From assembly GCF_002374835.1 (NCBI RefSeq), contig NZ_NWVD01000003.1:186001-250000 (forward strand): DNA of 64,000 bases, written 5' to 3'. The notes under the pieces are model-generated. The model saw only the letters and a list, made by a program, of their open reading frames with translations, was not told the origin of the DNA and ran no database searches. This document shows, piece by piece, positions 25,262 to 33,939 of this stretch (within the stretch, counting starts at the first letter, position 1; every line of letters begins with the position of its first letter). Position numbers and translations under genes: made by a program. Source of the stretch: Sphingomonas ginsenosidimutans (GTDB lineage: Bacteria; Pseudomonadota; Alphaproteobacteria; Sphingomonadales; Sphingomonadaceae).

Positions 25262-27084
25262 GACGCCCAGCGATACTCGGTGACGATGCGGCCCGGCGCG
25301 ATGACCACGGCTTCCACGACGGGAAGCGGCGTACGCTCGAGATAGTGACGCGATTCCCAGCCGCTGGTCAGTACCATGTCGGCGAGCCCCTGATTCGCGG
25401 TGACGGTCAACCGGTGCTCCCCGTTGGTTGCGCTGTCATTCGCAAGCTGCCAGTCGCCGGGGGCCAGACGCCAGCGCAGACGCGCCTCCCGAGCGAAGCC
25501 GTCGATCGTGTCGATGACGGTCAGCCCTTCCGCCGCCGGCCGGATCTCGCGCCGGTGATGCCAGCCGGCGCGATGCCGGTAGGATGCGGCGAAGCCGTCC
25601 GCGGTCGCGCCATGTTCGTCGCTCTCCAGCCAGTCGCCCAGCAGGAAGCGTGACAGGCGCGGCATCTGCGGCTGTCCGTCGAACATGATGGTGTTGTGCG
25701 AGGCGGCGCCGCCGAAATAGTCGATCCATTCGGCGTCGGTATTGTAGCTGTACGATCCTGCGTCGCGCAGCAGGTTCACGCCGTCGTGCCACAAATCGAC
25801 GTGGAGCGCATCCGCTTGGCTGGGGCGAAAGCGGAAGCGCGGGTAGCGAAGCAGCGCCATCGCGTCATCCCGCCGCAGCACCGCGAAGCCGCCATCGTCG
25901 AAGATCGCGCGCTCTGGGAAGGGCAGAATCTTCTCCCGACCGCCGACGCCCAGCCAGTTGAGCTGATCGTCCCACGGCCCGGGAGAATAAGCACGCCCGT
26001 CGGCGAACAGTGCCGTGGCCAGCTGGACCGACGGGCGGAAGTCGCGATAGCCCGCGTCGGTCAGTTGCAGAAGGTTCGCGCCGTCGTTGGCGCCCAGGTT
26101 GGGCGCGTCGCCGCTCAACGGGTCGGTCATGACGCGCAGCCACTCCGCCGCCGCCCGCGCGCGTTCCCGCCATGCGGCGCTGAATGGTGCCAGCGACGCG
26201 CGCTGCCGCCACAGTTCCGCGATTGACAGCGTATCGAGCGCGACCCGGTGATAGTTCAACGAATATTGGCTGAAGCTGCCGTCGCGCGCGAACAGGCGGA
26301 GCACGGTTCGCTCAAGTCGGGCGCGCCCCTTTCGCAACAATGGTTCGGCGCCCGCGATGCCCGCGACCTTCAGCCACGCACCTGCGACGAACAGGGCGCC
26401 AGCTTCCGAGGTAGCATGATTGTTGTCCTGCGCCCGCGCGTACGACAGCGTCGGCAAAATCCGGCGGACATGCGCATCAAGAAGCGCGCGCATAGCGGGC
26501 GTCATTCCCGACTCGGCCCCCAGCAGCATCGCGGCGACTGCCAAGTGAAGGACGCGGATCGACGCTTCCTGCGCGCATTTCCAGTTGGGCCCGCGATAGG
26601 CAGGGTTGGCGGTGGCCCAATCGCCCAGCCAGGCCTCCAGCCGATTCAGCGCGCCTGATTCGCCGGCGCGCGCCTGCTGTGCGAACGCGAGCGCCCAGTC
26701 GAAGCGGGAATATTCCCAGGTCCGCTTGATGTCGCCGCCCGCGAAGTCACCGATCGTCCACCACGGGGCGAGCGGGGGGCCTTGCCGGTCATCGCCATCG
26801 TCCGACAGCGGATCGACCGTCCACGCCGGAGGCGCAACCCCGATCGGCCGCCGGTAGCGGCCGAACAGCAACGCCTCATCCCGCCAGTGGCCGGGCACCG
26901 GAGCCGGCGCGCCATCGTCCGCACGCGGTGGTACGAAGAAGGGGCCGGAGGCCGGCAGCGTCGCGGCGATCCGTTGAACCGGGTGGATGCCCAGTTTCAA
27001 CCCAGCGCGATACGCCAGCGCGCGCGCGGCGTTGCCCGCGCCTAGCGCCGCGATCGTCCTGACACGGGTTGCCAGCGCGTTCAT
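25258..27084 (-). CDS. heparinase II/III family protein
   Basis: A 608-residue protein with the alpha-toroid domain in the N-half (YSRFDWALAFAQQAR, NNHATSEAGALFVAG with the catalytic-region Asn-His) and the C-terminal beta-sandwich domain (RFRPSQADALHVDLWHDGVN and DYFGGAASHNTI, which carry the conserved His residues). Characterised relatives are uronate-polymer lyases. No signal peptide is visible, so the protein appears cytoplasmic, which is odd for a lyase of a secreted polymer. It overlaps the bi-domain oxidoreductase and the GT4 by ATGA on each side. It may act on lipid-linked intermediates or in sugar modification. Confidence 0.85.
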   Translation of the reverse strand: MNALATRVRTIAALGAGNAARALAYRAGLKLGIHPVQRIAATLPASGPFFVPPRADDGAPAPVPGHWRDEALLFGRYRRPIGVAPPAWTVDPLSDDGDDRQGPPLAPWWTIGDFAGGDIKRTWEYSRFDWALAFAQQARAGESGALNRLEAWLGDWATANPAYRGPNWKCAQEASIRVLHLAVAAMLLGAESGMTPAMRALLDAHVRRILPTLSYARAQDNNHATSEAGALFVAGAWLKVAGIAGAEPLLRKGRARLERTVLRLFARDGSFSQYSLNYHRVALDTLSIAELWRQRASLAPFSAAWRERARAAAEWLRVMTDPLSGDAPNLGANDGANLLQLTDAGYRDFRPSVQLATALFADGRAYSPGPWDDQLNWLGVGGREKILPFPERAIFDDGGFAVLRRDDAMALLRYPRFRFRPSQADALHVDLWHDGVNLLRDAGSYSYNTDAEWIDYFGGAASHNTIMFDGQPQMPRLSRFLLGDWLESDEHGATADGFAASYRHRAGWHHRREIRPAAEGLTVIDTIDGFAREARLRWRLAPGDWQLANDSATNGEHRLTVTANQGLADMVLTSGWESRHYLERTPLPVVEAVVIAPGRIVTEYRWAS

Positions 27085-29216
27085 TGGCGGCGCAGGATCG
27101 CCGCCGCCTCGATCGTGGCGCGTGCGACCTCGAACAACTCCGCAGGCGGGATGGCGGGCGTGCCGCGCTTCACGCTGTCGACGAAAGCCGCCGCGCAGGC
27201 TGCCTGCCCCTTGTCCTGCCGCAACAGGTTCTGCTTGCGGAAGCCCGGCCAGCCGAACCCGGTCATGCGCCGGAAGTTGTCGATCTGCAACACGCGGCCA
27301 GCAGCGAACACCTCGATCCGCTCCTTGGGAAAAGACGCAGCGCCGTTCGCCAGATACATGATCGTCCCGAACGAGCCGTCGGCGAAGCCCAGCGTGATCG
27401 ACGCCTTGTCCTCGGTCACCTCGAGATGCGGCGTATCGCCTATGCGGCGGGCGGCGACCTCCACGATCGGCGCACCGGCCAGAAAGCGCATCAGGTCGAC
27501 GAAGTGGCAGGCCTCGCCGATGATGCGGCCGCCGCCGATCGCGTCATCCTGCGTCCAGTGCTTCGCGGGGATCGCGCCTGCGTTCATCACCATCAGGAAG
27601 CTCTTCGGCTCGCCCACGCGGTCGATCAGCGCCTTCATCCGAAGGACCTGCGGCGCGAAGCGGCGGTTGAAGCCGACCATGAGTTGCGGCGCGGGGCCGC
27701 GCTCTGCGGCGGCGGCGTAGGCGCTCTCCACCGCCTCGACCTGAGCCAGGTCGAGCGCGAGCGGCTTTTCCACGAACACGTTCTTGCCGTTGGAGAGCGC
27801 CTCGGCGGCAAGCGCGGCATGGCTGTCGTGGCGGGTCGCGATCACCATCGTATCGATGGCGGGGTTAGCCATCACCTCCGCCGTGTCGGTGCTCGCGACG
27901 ACGAATCCGTCTCGCCGGCCGGCGATCGACCCGCTCAGTCCGCCCGAGGTCACGACCGTATGAAGCTGGGCGTCGGCGGCCTTGAGCGCGGGGATGAGTA
28001 CGCGCGACGCATAGTTTCCGGCACCGACCACCGCGATGACCGGCCGGTCGGTGGTGAAACCGGCCGCGCTGGCAAAGTGCGTCGAGGTGGTGCGCCGGTC
28101 CGCGAGCGGCGCATGATATTCGAGGACGAAGCCCAGCCCGGATCCGTCCGCGGTCAACGCGCCATAGGCGGTTTCGGCTTCCTCGAAGGCGAAACGGCGC
28201 GTCACCAGATCATCGGTGCGCAGTTGCCCGCTGGCGATAAGGTCAAGGATCGCCTCGAAATTGCGCTGCTCAGTCCAGCGGACGAAGGCGAGCGGATAGT
28301 CGCGGCCGCCTTCCTCGTAAGCGGGGTCGTAGCGGCCCGGGCCATAGGAACAGGAGACTTGGAACGACAGTTCCTTTTCGTAGAAATCGGCGCGGTTCAG
28401 CTCAAGGCCGGTAACCCCGACCAGAATGATGCGGCCACGCTTGCGGCTCATCTGCGCGGCGTGCGTGACCGGATCGTTCGATTTCGTCGAGGCGGTGATG
28501 ATGACCCCGTCGACCCCGCGCCCGCGGCTGAAGCCCATGCCGGCGGCCACTGGATCCTCGCCCCGCGCCGGATTGCACGTCTCTGCCCCGTACCGCCGCG
28601 CGAGTTCGAGCTTGCTCTCGTCAAAGTCGATCGCCAGCACGCGACAGCCCTGCGCGCGCAGCAACTGGATCGTCAACAGGCCGATCAGACCCGCGCCGGT
28701 CACGACGAAGCTTTCGCCGATCGTCGGTTCGGCAAGGCGGATACCCTGCAACCCGATGCTCGCCACTACGGTGAAGGCCGCCGCCTCGTCGGTGACGTCG
28801 TCGGGGATCCGCGCGCAAAGGTTGGCGGGCACGCGGACGATATCGGCGTGTGGGCCGTTGGAGACCACGCGGTCGCCGGGCTTGAAGTCGGTGACGTCCG
28901 CGCCGACCTCGATCACCTCGCCGACGTTGCAATAGCCGAGCGGCAGCGGCTGCCCCAGCTTCGACCGCACGGCATCGACCGTCGCCAGCAGGCCGTCGGT
29001 CTTCACCTTGCCCAGCACGTCCATCACCCGATCGGGCTGCTGGCGCGCCTTGGCGAGCAGCGAGGCCTTGCCGAACCCGACCAGCATCCGTTCGGTTCCC
29101 GCCGAGATAAGGCTACGCGTCGTCTTGATGAGAAGCGTCCCGCGGGTGACGCGCGGGGCAGGGGCCTCAACGATCGCGGTGACGCCGCTGTCGAGTTGCT
29201 GGACGATCTGCTTCAT
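27081..29216 (-). CDS. bi-domain oxidoreductase: zinc-type dehydrogenase fused to Gfo/Idh/MocA
   Basis: A 711-residue cytoplasmic protein. Residues 1-360 are a medium-chain dehydrogenase with the cofactor motif VTGAGLIGLLTIQLL near 170-185. Residues 385-711 are a Gfo/Idh/MocA dehydrogenase with IAVVGAGNYASRVLIPALK and the family EKPLAL motif. Such two-domain fusions are found beside heparinase II/III genes in O-antigen and capsule loci, as here; they are thought to oxidise or epimerise a sugar, but the reaction is not established. It follows the wbuZ-like gene by 36 bases and is coupled to the heparinase-family gene by ATGA. Confidence 0.88.
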   Translation of the reverse strand: MKQIVQQLDSGVTAIVEAPAPRVTRGTLLIKTTRSLISAGTERMLVGFGKASLLAKARQQPDRVMDVLGKVKTDGLLATVDAVRSKLGQPLPLGYCNVGEVIEVGADVTDFKPGDRVVSNGPHADIVRVPANLCARIPDDVTDEAAAFTVVASIGLQGIRLAEPTIGESFVVTGAGLIGLLTIQLLRAQGCRVLAIDFDESKLELARRYGAETCNPARGEDPVAAGMGFSRGRGVDGVIITASTKSNDPVTHAAQMSRKRGRIILVGVTGLELNRADFYEKELSFQVSCSYGPGRYDPAYEEGGRDYPLAFVRWTEQRNFEAILDLIASGQLRTDDLVTRRFAFEEAETAYGALTADGSGLGFVLEYHAPLADRRTTSTHFASAAGFTTDRPVIAVVGAGNYASRVLIPALKAADAQLHTVVTSGGLSGSIAGRRDGFVVASTDTAEVMANPAIDTMVIATRHDSHAALAAEALSNGKNVFVEKPLALDLAQVEAVESAYAAAAERGPAPQLMVGFNRRFAPQVLRMKALIDRVGEPKSFLMVMNAGAIPAKHWTQDDAIGGGRIIGEACHFVDLMRFLAGAPIVEVAARRIGDTPHLEVTEDKASITLGFADGSFGTIMYLANGAASFPKERIEVFAAGRVLQIDNFRRMTGFGWPGFRKQNLLRQDKGQAACAAAFVDSVKRGTPAIPPAELFEVARATIEAAAILRRQ

Positions 29217-29252
29217 GAAGGGTGCTCGCTGGAATGGGGGGCGGACGCCCGG

Positions 29253-30026
29253 TCAGATCGCGACCTGCTGTTGCAGCGCGGCGCGTTCGGGGTGGCTGGG
29301 ATAGCTAATCAGGACCGCGCGGTACTGCCCCTTGAAAACGAAGAAGCTTCCCGCGGCAAGCCCGATCGTGCCAAGCTTCTGGACCGCTTGGCGCATATGG
29401 TCGAGCGAACCGGCCCCGCCCAGGATCGTCAGCGGCAGGCGGGTCGCTTCGCGCACTTGGGCGGCGATCGTGAGGTCGTAACCGTCCATCATCCCGTCAT
29501 GGTCGATCGCGTTCAGCATGATCTCCCCCGCGCCCAGCGCCTCCGCCTCGCGCGCGAAATCGACGGGCGAGATCTTGGCGTCGGTCCGGCCGTTGTGCGT
29601 GTAGGCGCGATAGCCGCCCAGCAGCTTCTTCTTCACGTCGAGGACGACGACGACGCTCTGGTTGCCGACCTGTTCGGCGATTTCGGAGATGAGCGGTGGG
29701 TGCGCGATCGCTGCGGCGCTCAGTGCGACCTTCTCGACGCCCAGGCCCATGATCCGCTTCGCCTGCGCCGCGCCGGTCACGCCGCCGCCGTAGCACAGCG
29801 GCATGCGGCATTCCGCCGCCAGATGCTCGATCATCGCATAGTCCGGCTCCCGCCCCTCGACGGTGGCGTCGATGTCGACGACGATCAGTTCGTCGACCTC
29901 CTTTTCATTGAAGATGCGTACCGCGTTGATCGGATCGCCGACATATTTGTCGTCGCCGAACTTGCGGGTCTTCACTAGGCCGCCGCCGCGGACGAGCAGG
30001 CACGGGATGATGCGGGCACGCGGCAT
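29253..30026 (-). CDS. wbuZ: HisF-like cyclase/synthase subunit for sugar amidation, WbuZ-like
   Basis: A 257-residue TIM-barrel protein closely resembling HisF (opening RIIPCLLVRGGGLVKTRKF instead of the histidine enzyme's RIIPCLDV). The Lys-Phe and DIDAT segments of the barrel active site are present. In O-antigen clusters (P. aeruginosa hisF2, E. coli O145 wbuZ) it works with a HisH-like glutaminase and WbuX/WbpG to form acetamidino sugars. It lies 4 bases after the HisH-like gene and directly downstream of wbuX. It is not part of a histidine operon: no other his genes are present. Confidence 0.88.
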   Translation of the reverse strand: MPRARIIPCLLVRGGGLVKTRKFGDDKYVGDPINAVRIFNEKEVDELIVVDIDATVEGREPDYAMIEHLAAECRMPLCYGGGVTGAAQAKRIMGLGVEKVALSAAAIAHPPLISEIAEQVGNQSVVVVLDVKKKLLGGYRAYTHNGRTDAKISPVDFAREAEALGAGEIMLNAIDHDGMMDGYDLTIAAQVREATRLPLTILGGAGSLDHMRQAVQKLGTIGLAAGSFFVFKGQYRAVLISYPSHPERAALQQQVAI

Positions 30027-30030
30027 CGCG

Positions 30031-30645
30031 TCAGGCCTCCGCGAAATTCTTGAGGAGCCGGATACCGTTGTGGTGGCTCTTCTCCGGGTGGAACTGCACG
30101 CCGTGCACGTTGCCGTGGCGCACCGCGCAGTGGAAGCGCGTGGCATAGTCGGCGGTCGCGACGACGTCGGCCTCGTCGTCGCAGACGAAGCGATAGGAAT
30201 GCAGGAAATAGAAGCCGAGCGCATCGTCGAGCCCGGCGAGCAGCGGCTCGTCGGCGCGCGGGCTGATCGTGCTCCATCCCATGTGCGGCAAGAGGCCACG
30301 CGGCGCATCGTCGGGGAAACGGATCTTCTCCACCGTCCCGTCGATCCAGCCGAGACCCGGCTCGCTGCCTTCCTCGCTCGATCGCGCCAACATCTGCATG
30401 CCGACACACACGCCCAGCACCGGCGTACCGCGCGCCAGCACGGCGTCCTCCAGTGCCTCGAACAGCCCGGAGGCCTTCAGCCGCTGCATCGCGTGATCGA
30501 ACGATCCGACGCCGGGCAGGATGATACGATCCGCCGCCGCGAGCGTCTGCCGATCCTCGGCCACGACGCAGGCGATATTGAGCTCGCGGTAGATGTTCTG
30601 GAACGCCTTGACGTTGCCAAGACCGTAACCGAGGATTGAGATCAC
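30031..30645 (-). CDS. wbuY: HisH-like glutamine amidotransferase for sugar amidation, WbuY-like
   Basis: A 204-residue class I glutamine amidotransferase that releases ammonia for its HisF-like partner. The catalytic Cys lies in GVCVGMQML near residue 80, and His and Glu in VQFHPEKSHHNG near the C-terminus. The start is GTG in a GTGA overlap with the wbuX stop (VISILGYGLGNVKAF). It resembles HisH but sits among amidation genes of a polysaccharide locus, so the target is a sugar rather than imidazole-glycerol phosphate. Confidence 0.88.
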   Translation of the reverse strand: MISILGYGLGNVKAFQNIYRELNIACVVAEDRQTLAAADRIILPGVGSFDHAMQRLKASGLFEALEDAVLARGTPVLGVCVGMQMLARSSEEGSEPGLGWIDGTVEKIRFPDDAPRGLLPHMGWSTISPRADEPLLAGLDDALGFYFLHSYRFVCDDEADVVATADYATRFHCAVRHGNVHGVQFHPEKSHHNGIRLLKNFAEA

Positions 30646-31775
30646 CGCTTGACCGCCTTTTCCACGCCGATCGCCTGGAGTACCTTGGCGCCCGCGTTGA
30701 ACATCCAGCGCTGGTTCTTGTAATCCTTGTACGACTTCTTCGGCATCGTGAAATAGCCGCGAAGCTCGTCGCTGGAGATGCCCAGCTTGCGCGCGATGTA
30801 ATCGAATTCGTGCGCGATCGTTTCGGGGTCGTAGGCAGGCTTCTTCAGGGCCTCGATCGCGTCGGCGCGGGTCATCTGGCCAGTCAGGATCAGGCTGGAG
30901 TACTGAACCCGCCGGGTGTCGTAGCCGAACCGTTCGGGCAGCCAGTACCCTTCGTAAAAGCGCGTGAAGCGTGATTCGAAATGCTTCTGCGGATAGGGCT
31001 TCCAGCCGTAGAGATCGGCGAGCGTCGTGCGCGCCATCTCTTTCGTATAGTCCATCCAGTCGAGCGGCTTGATGACTTGGACCCCGCGGACGTAGCGCAG
31101 CCAGAATTTGTGGCGAAGCACGCTGCTGAACGGATAGGTGCGCATCGGCACCGTGCCGAACTGGCGCCGAATGTCGTTCAGTTGCGCCATGTCGGTGCCG
31201 TAATACAGCCAGTTCAGCGGATTGCGAACGCATTCGGTCGCGATGTTGCCGCCGTTGAGGATGTACTTGATCTTGTGCTTGTCAGCGAAGTTGTAGAGCG
31301 TCGCGATAAACGCATGGTCCTGCGGGATGTCGATATGCGGCACGCCCGACTTGAAGAAGGCCAGTTGGAAGTCGCGCATCTCGTTCCAGTTGATGACCTC
31401 GGTATATAAATCGAGGCCAAGGCCGTCGACCAGCGACTGGATGTTACTGACGGCGATGTCGGTGTTCCATCCGCCATCGACATGAAACACCAGCGGGCGC
31501 AGGCCGAAGTCCTTCACCGCCTTGTGCAGCAGGAACGAACTGTCCAGGCCGCCGCTCATCCCCAGGATGCAGTCGAAATCGCGGCCCTTGCCGTCTTCCT
31601 TGATCTTTTCGACCACCGCGGCGAAGCGTCGCTCCCCCTCTTCGTTGGGGAACCAGTTGGGCTCGACATGTTCCTTGAACCCGCGGCAATGGTCGCACAC
31701 ACCGTTCTCGTCGAACGAGATGCCGGTATCCGCCGTATCCATCACGCAGTTCGAGCAGATCTGATACTCTCGCAT
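30642..31775 (-). CDS. wbuX: N-acetyl sugar amidotransferase, WbuX/WbpG-like
   Basis: A 377-residue PP-loop ATPase. It begins MREYQICSNCVMDTAD, with a CxxC and later CDHCRGF (possible zinc site), followed by the PP-loop ILGMSGGLDSSFLL near residue 72. The family adenylates the 2-N-acetyl group of a sugar so that ammonia from the HisH/HisF pair can convert it to an acetamidino group. The start overlaps the GT2 stop by one base, and the gene is coupled to wbuY by GTGA. G+C is slightly lower than surrounding housekeeping genes. Confidence 0.9.
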   Translation of the reverse strand: MREYQICSNCVMDTADTGISFDENGVCDHCRGFKEHVEPNWFPNEEGERRFAAVVEKIKEDGKGRDFDCILGMSGGLDSSFLLHKAVKDFGLRPLVFHVDGGWNTDIAVSNIQSLVDGLGLDLYTEVINWNEMRDFQLAFFKSGVPHIDIPQDHAFIATLYNFADKHKIKYILNGGNIATECVRNPLNWLYYGTDMAQLNDIRRQFGTVPMRTYPFSSVLRHKFWLRYVRGVQVIKPLDWMDYTKEMARTTLADLYGWKPYPQKHFESRFTRFYEGYWLPERFGYDTRRVQYSSLILTGQMTRADAIEALKKPAYDPETIAHEFDYIARKLGISSDELRGYFTMPKKSYKDYKNQRWMFNAGAKVLQAIGVEKAVKR

Positions 31776-32635
31776 TACCCGTCGCTTTTCGGTGTGTATT
31801 GATGGTCCTGGCGGTGCCAAGGCTTGACGTAGCGCCGATAGACGCGATGCGCATCGCGTGCCAGCCTCCACATCTTTCGCGCCGGCACATTTTCGATCGC
31901 ACCGTTGCAGCGATGGCGGATGCGGATGCGCGGGTCGTAATAGGTCATGAAGCCACGCTCGCCGAGCTGCCGGCTGAGAAAGAATTCCTCGCCCATCATG
32001 AACGTCGGCGCCCACAGCCGCTCGAACTCGGCGAAAAAGCGCGGTGTCAGCACATAGCAGGAGCCGTGCCCCTGATAGATGTATTGCGCGGTCGCATGGC
32101 CGGCCTCGTCATGGCGATCGGTCACGGCGGCGGTGCGGCGCGCCATTGCGCGGATCAGTTTGGCGAGGTGGTAATTGGCGTAATACAGGTCGTAGACGAG
32201 CTCCCGCCCGCGACTGATCCCGGCCACGACGTGCGGGTTCTGCGGCATCCCGTCCAGCGTTTCGATATAGGGCGACACCACCGGGCGATCGGCGGCGTCC
32301 GCCACCACAGCGGCCAACCGGTCGCCGAAGTCGGCCGGAAACTCCAGATCGTTGTTGCCGATGACCATGGTCGTCACGTCGGGATCCAGAGCGCGCGCGC
32401 GCGCGATTCCGTCGTTCAGACCGGCGAAATATCCCACGTTGTCGGGATTAAGCACCAGTTCGACATTGGGATGGGCCGCCGCGATCGCGCGCAGCGCGGT
32501 GACGTCCTGCGGAGTCGACTGGTTGTCGACCACGACGATCCGGGCAGGAGGTACTGTGCCGCCGTTGATCGTGCGGACCGCGTCGCGCGTGTAGTGCGCG
32601 TTGTTATAGTTGGTGCAGACGTAAGCGTACTTCAT
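31775..32635 (-). CDS. glycosyltransferase family 2
   Basis: A 286-residue GT-A fold enzyme, cytoplasmic side. The motifs VVVDNQST near residue 34-41 and VIGNNDLEF near residue 92 supply the two Asp-containing nucleotide-sugar sites, and GEEFFLSRQLGERG near 215-228 holds the acceptor-side Glu residues. The opening YAYVCTNYNNAHYT resembles rhamnosyl-type GT2 enzymes, but the donor cannot be assigned. It starts in an ATGA overlap with the flippase gene and lies immediately before wbuX. Confidence 0.87.
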   Translation of the reverse strand: MKYAYVCTNYNNAHYTRDAVRTINGGTVPPARIVVVDNQSTPQDVTALRAIAAAHPNVELVLNPDNVGYFAGLNDGIARARALDPDVTTMVIGNNDLEFPADFGDRLAAVVADAADRPVVSPYIETLDGMPQNPHVVAGISRGRELVYDLYYANYHLAKLIRAMARRTAAVTDRHDEAGHATAQYIYQGHGSCYVLTPRFFAEFERLWAPTFMMGEEFFLSRQLGERGFMTYYDPRIRIRHRCNGAIENVPARKMWRLARDAHRVYRRYVKPWHRQDHQYTPKSDG

Positions 32636-33918
32636 GCGCGCCCTTTCCGGGGATCGACAGGCGTGACCAAATAGCGCGCGATCACGAGCGCGAAGAGCAT
32701 CGCTTCGGCCAAGACGAAACAGATCGCCGCCCCCATCGCGCCCAACGCCGCGCCGAGCGCGAAGCAGCCCGCGACGCTCGCAGTGCCGGTCGCGACGATC
32801 GCAAGGAATAGATAGCCGCGCTGTCCCAGCGCATTGAGTCCCGCGGTGCCGAACATGAAATTGGCGATGCCGAACAACATGGCGGGCGCCATGATGGCAG
32901 ACATCGTCCAGACGCCGGGCAGCGCGCCCAATGTGGCAAGCCGCGGGGAAAGCCCGGCGGCAAGCCCGTAGGCCGCCGGGAGGGCGACGATGAGCGCGAG
33001 CACAGCGCCGAGTTGCGGCACGGTATAGCGCCCGATCAGCCGCGCGACCGTCCGGTCGGGCGCGGCATGGCCGGACAGCGCACCCAGCACCTTGGGAAAA
33101 TAGAATTGGTTCAGAGGTCGGGTCACCGCCTGGAGCATCTTGATCGACTTCTCGACCAGTGCGTAGGTCGAGATTCCTGCTGCCGGAACCCCCAAGACGC
33201 CCAGGATCACCACGTTCATCTCTCGATACAGCGATACCGCGACGTTGCCCGCGAACACCGCCTTGCCGTGGCGCAACCCGTCGATGATCGGGCCGATGTG
33301 AACGCTGCGCAAAGGGATGTGCAGCCGCAGGACGATATAGAGGGTCGATACCAGCCCGCCCAGCACGAACGGTCCGCCGATTGCCAGCGGGATCAGCGCC
33401 GCGTCGGCGGGGCCGCGCACCGCACCGAAGACGATCGCCAGCGTCACCACGCGCGAGCCAAGCGTGATTGCCGCCGGTGGTACGTTGCGCTCGATCGCCT
33501 GGTAGAACCAGTAGGCGTGAAAGATGTGGCCCAGCGGGACGAGCAGCCAAAACGCAAGAAGCAGCGGGCGTTGCCCGCCGGCCAGGCGATAGACGCCGAT
33601 CGTCAGCGGCGCGACCAGCACGAACATCGCGAGGCGGGCCAGCAAAATTTCCGCCAGGATCGCGCCGCGCTGCTCCGCTGTGGCGTCGCGGCCGGTCCGC
33701 GACAGACGCGCGACCCCGTCCACGTCGAAGCTGTAGAGTACCGCGGCCAGCACCAGAGCTGAAATCGCCTCAGTGATCGCTACCTGCGCATAGGCACCCG
33801 CGCCGACGGTCGCGATCGCGAACGGTACGATCAGCAGCGGGATCAGCGCGTTGCTGCCTTGGATGACGGTCAGCGCGGCGAGGTTATGAAGCCCCGGTCG
33901 CAGTAGGAAATGGCGCAT
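32632..33918 (-). CDS. repeat-unit flippase, Wzx-like
   Basis: A 428-residue membrane protein with about 12 helices, belonging to the polysaccharide transporter branch of the MOP superfamily. It is inferred to flip undecaprenyl-diphosphate-linked repeat units to the periplasm. The opening LHNLAALTVIQGSNALIPLLIV and the HAYWFYQAIER segment near residue 135 are typical of Wzx. It is the only flippase in the locus, so it is likely shared by the Wzy-dependent pathway encoded around it. It follows wecC after 21 bases. Confidence 0.88.
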   Translation of the reverse strand: MRHFLLRPGLHNLAALTVIQGSNALIPLLIVPFAIATVGAGAYAQVAITEAISALVLAAVLYSFDVDGVARLSRTGRDATAEQRGAILAEILLARLAMFVLVAPLTIGVYRLAGGQRPLLLAFWLLVPLGHIFHAYWFYQAIERNVPPAAITLGSRVVTLAIVFGAVRGPADAALIPLAIGGPFVLGGLVSTLYIVLRLHIPLRSVHIGPIIDGLRHGKAVFAGNVAVSLYREMNVVILGVLGVPAAGISTYALVEKSIKMLQAVTRPLNQFYFPKVLGALSGHAAPDRTVARLIGRYTVPQLGAVLALIVALPAAYGLAAGLSPRLATLGALPGVWTMSAIMAPAMLFGIANFMFGTAGLNALGQRGYLFLAIVATGTASVAGCFALGAALGAMGAAICFVLAEAMLFALVIARYLVTPVDPRKGRA

Positions 33919-33939
33919 CGCCGTCGATCCCCGGCGACA

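Noticed and set aside
27069..29978. 969-codon plus-strand frame
   Set aside because: It runs across the bi-domain oxidoreductase and wbuZ-like genes in antisense, with no recognisable motif and no ribosome-binding site.
29253..30645. hisF and hisH as histidine biosynthesis genes
   Set aside because: No other his genes are near, and the N-acetyl sugar amidotransferase wbuX is coupled to them, so the sugar-amidation paralogues fit better.
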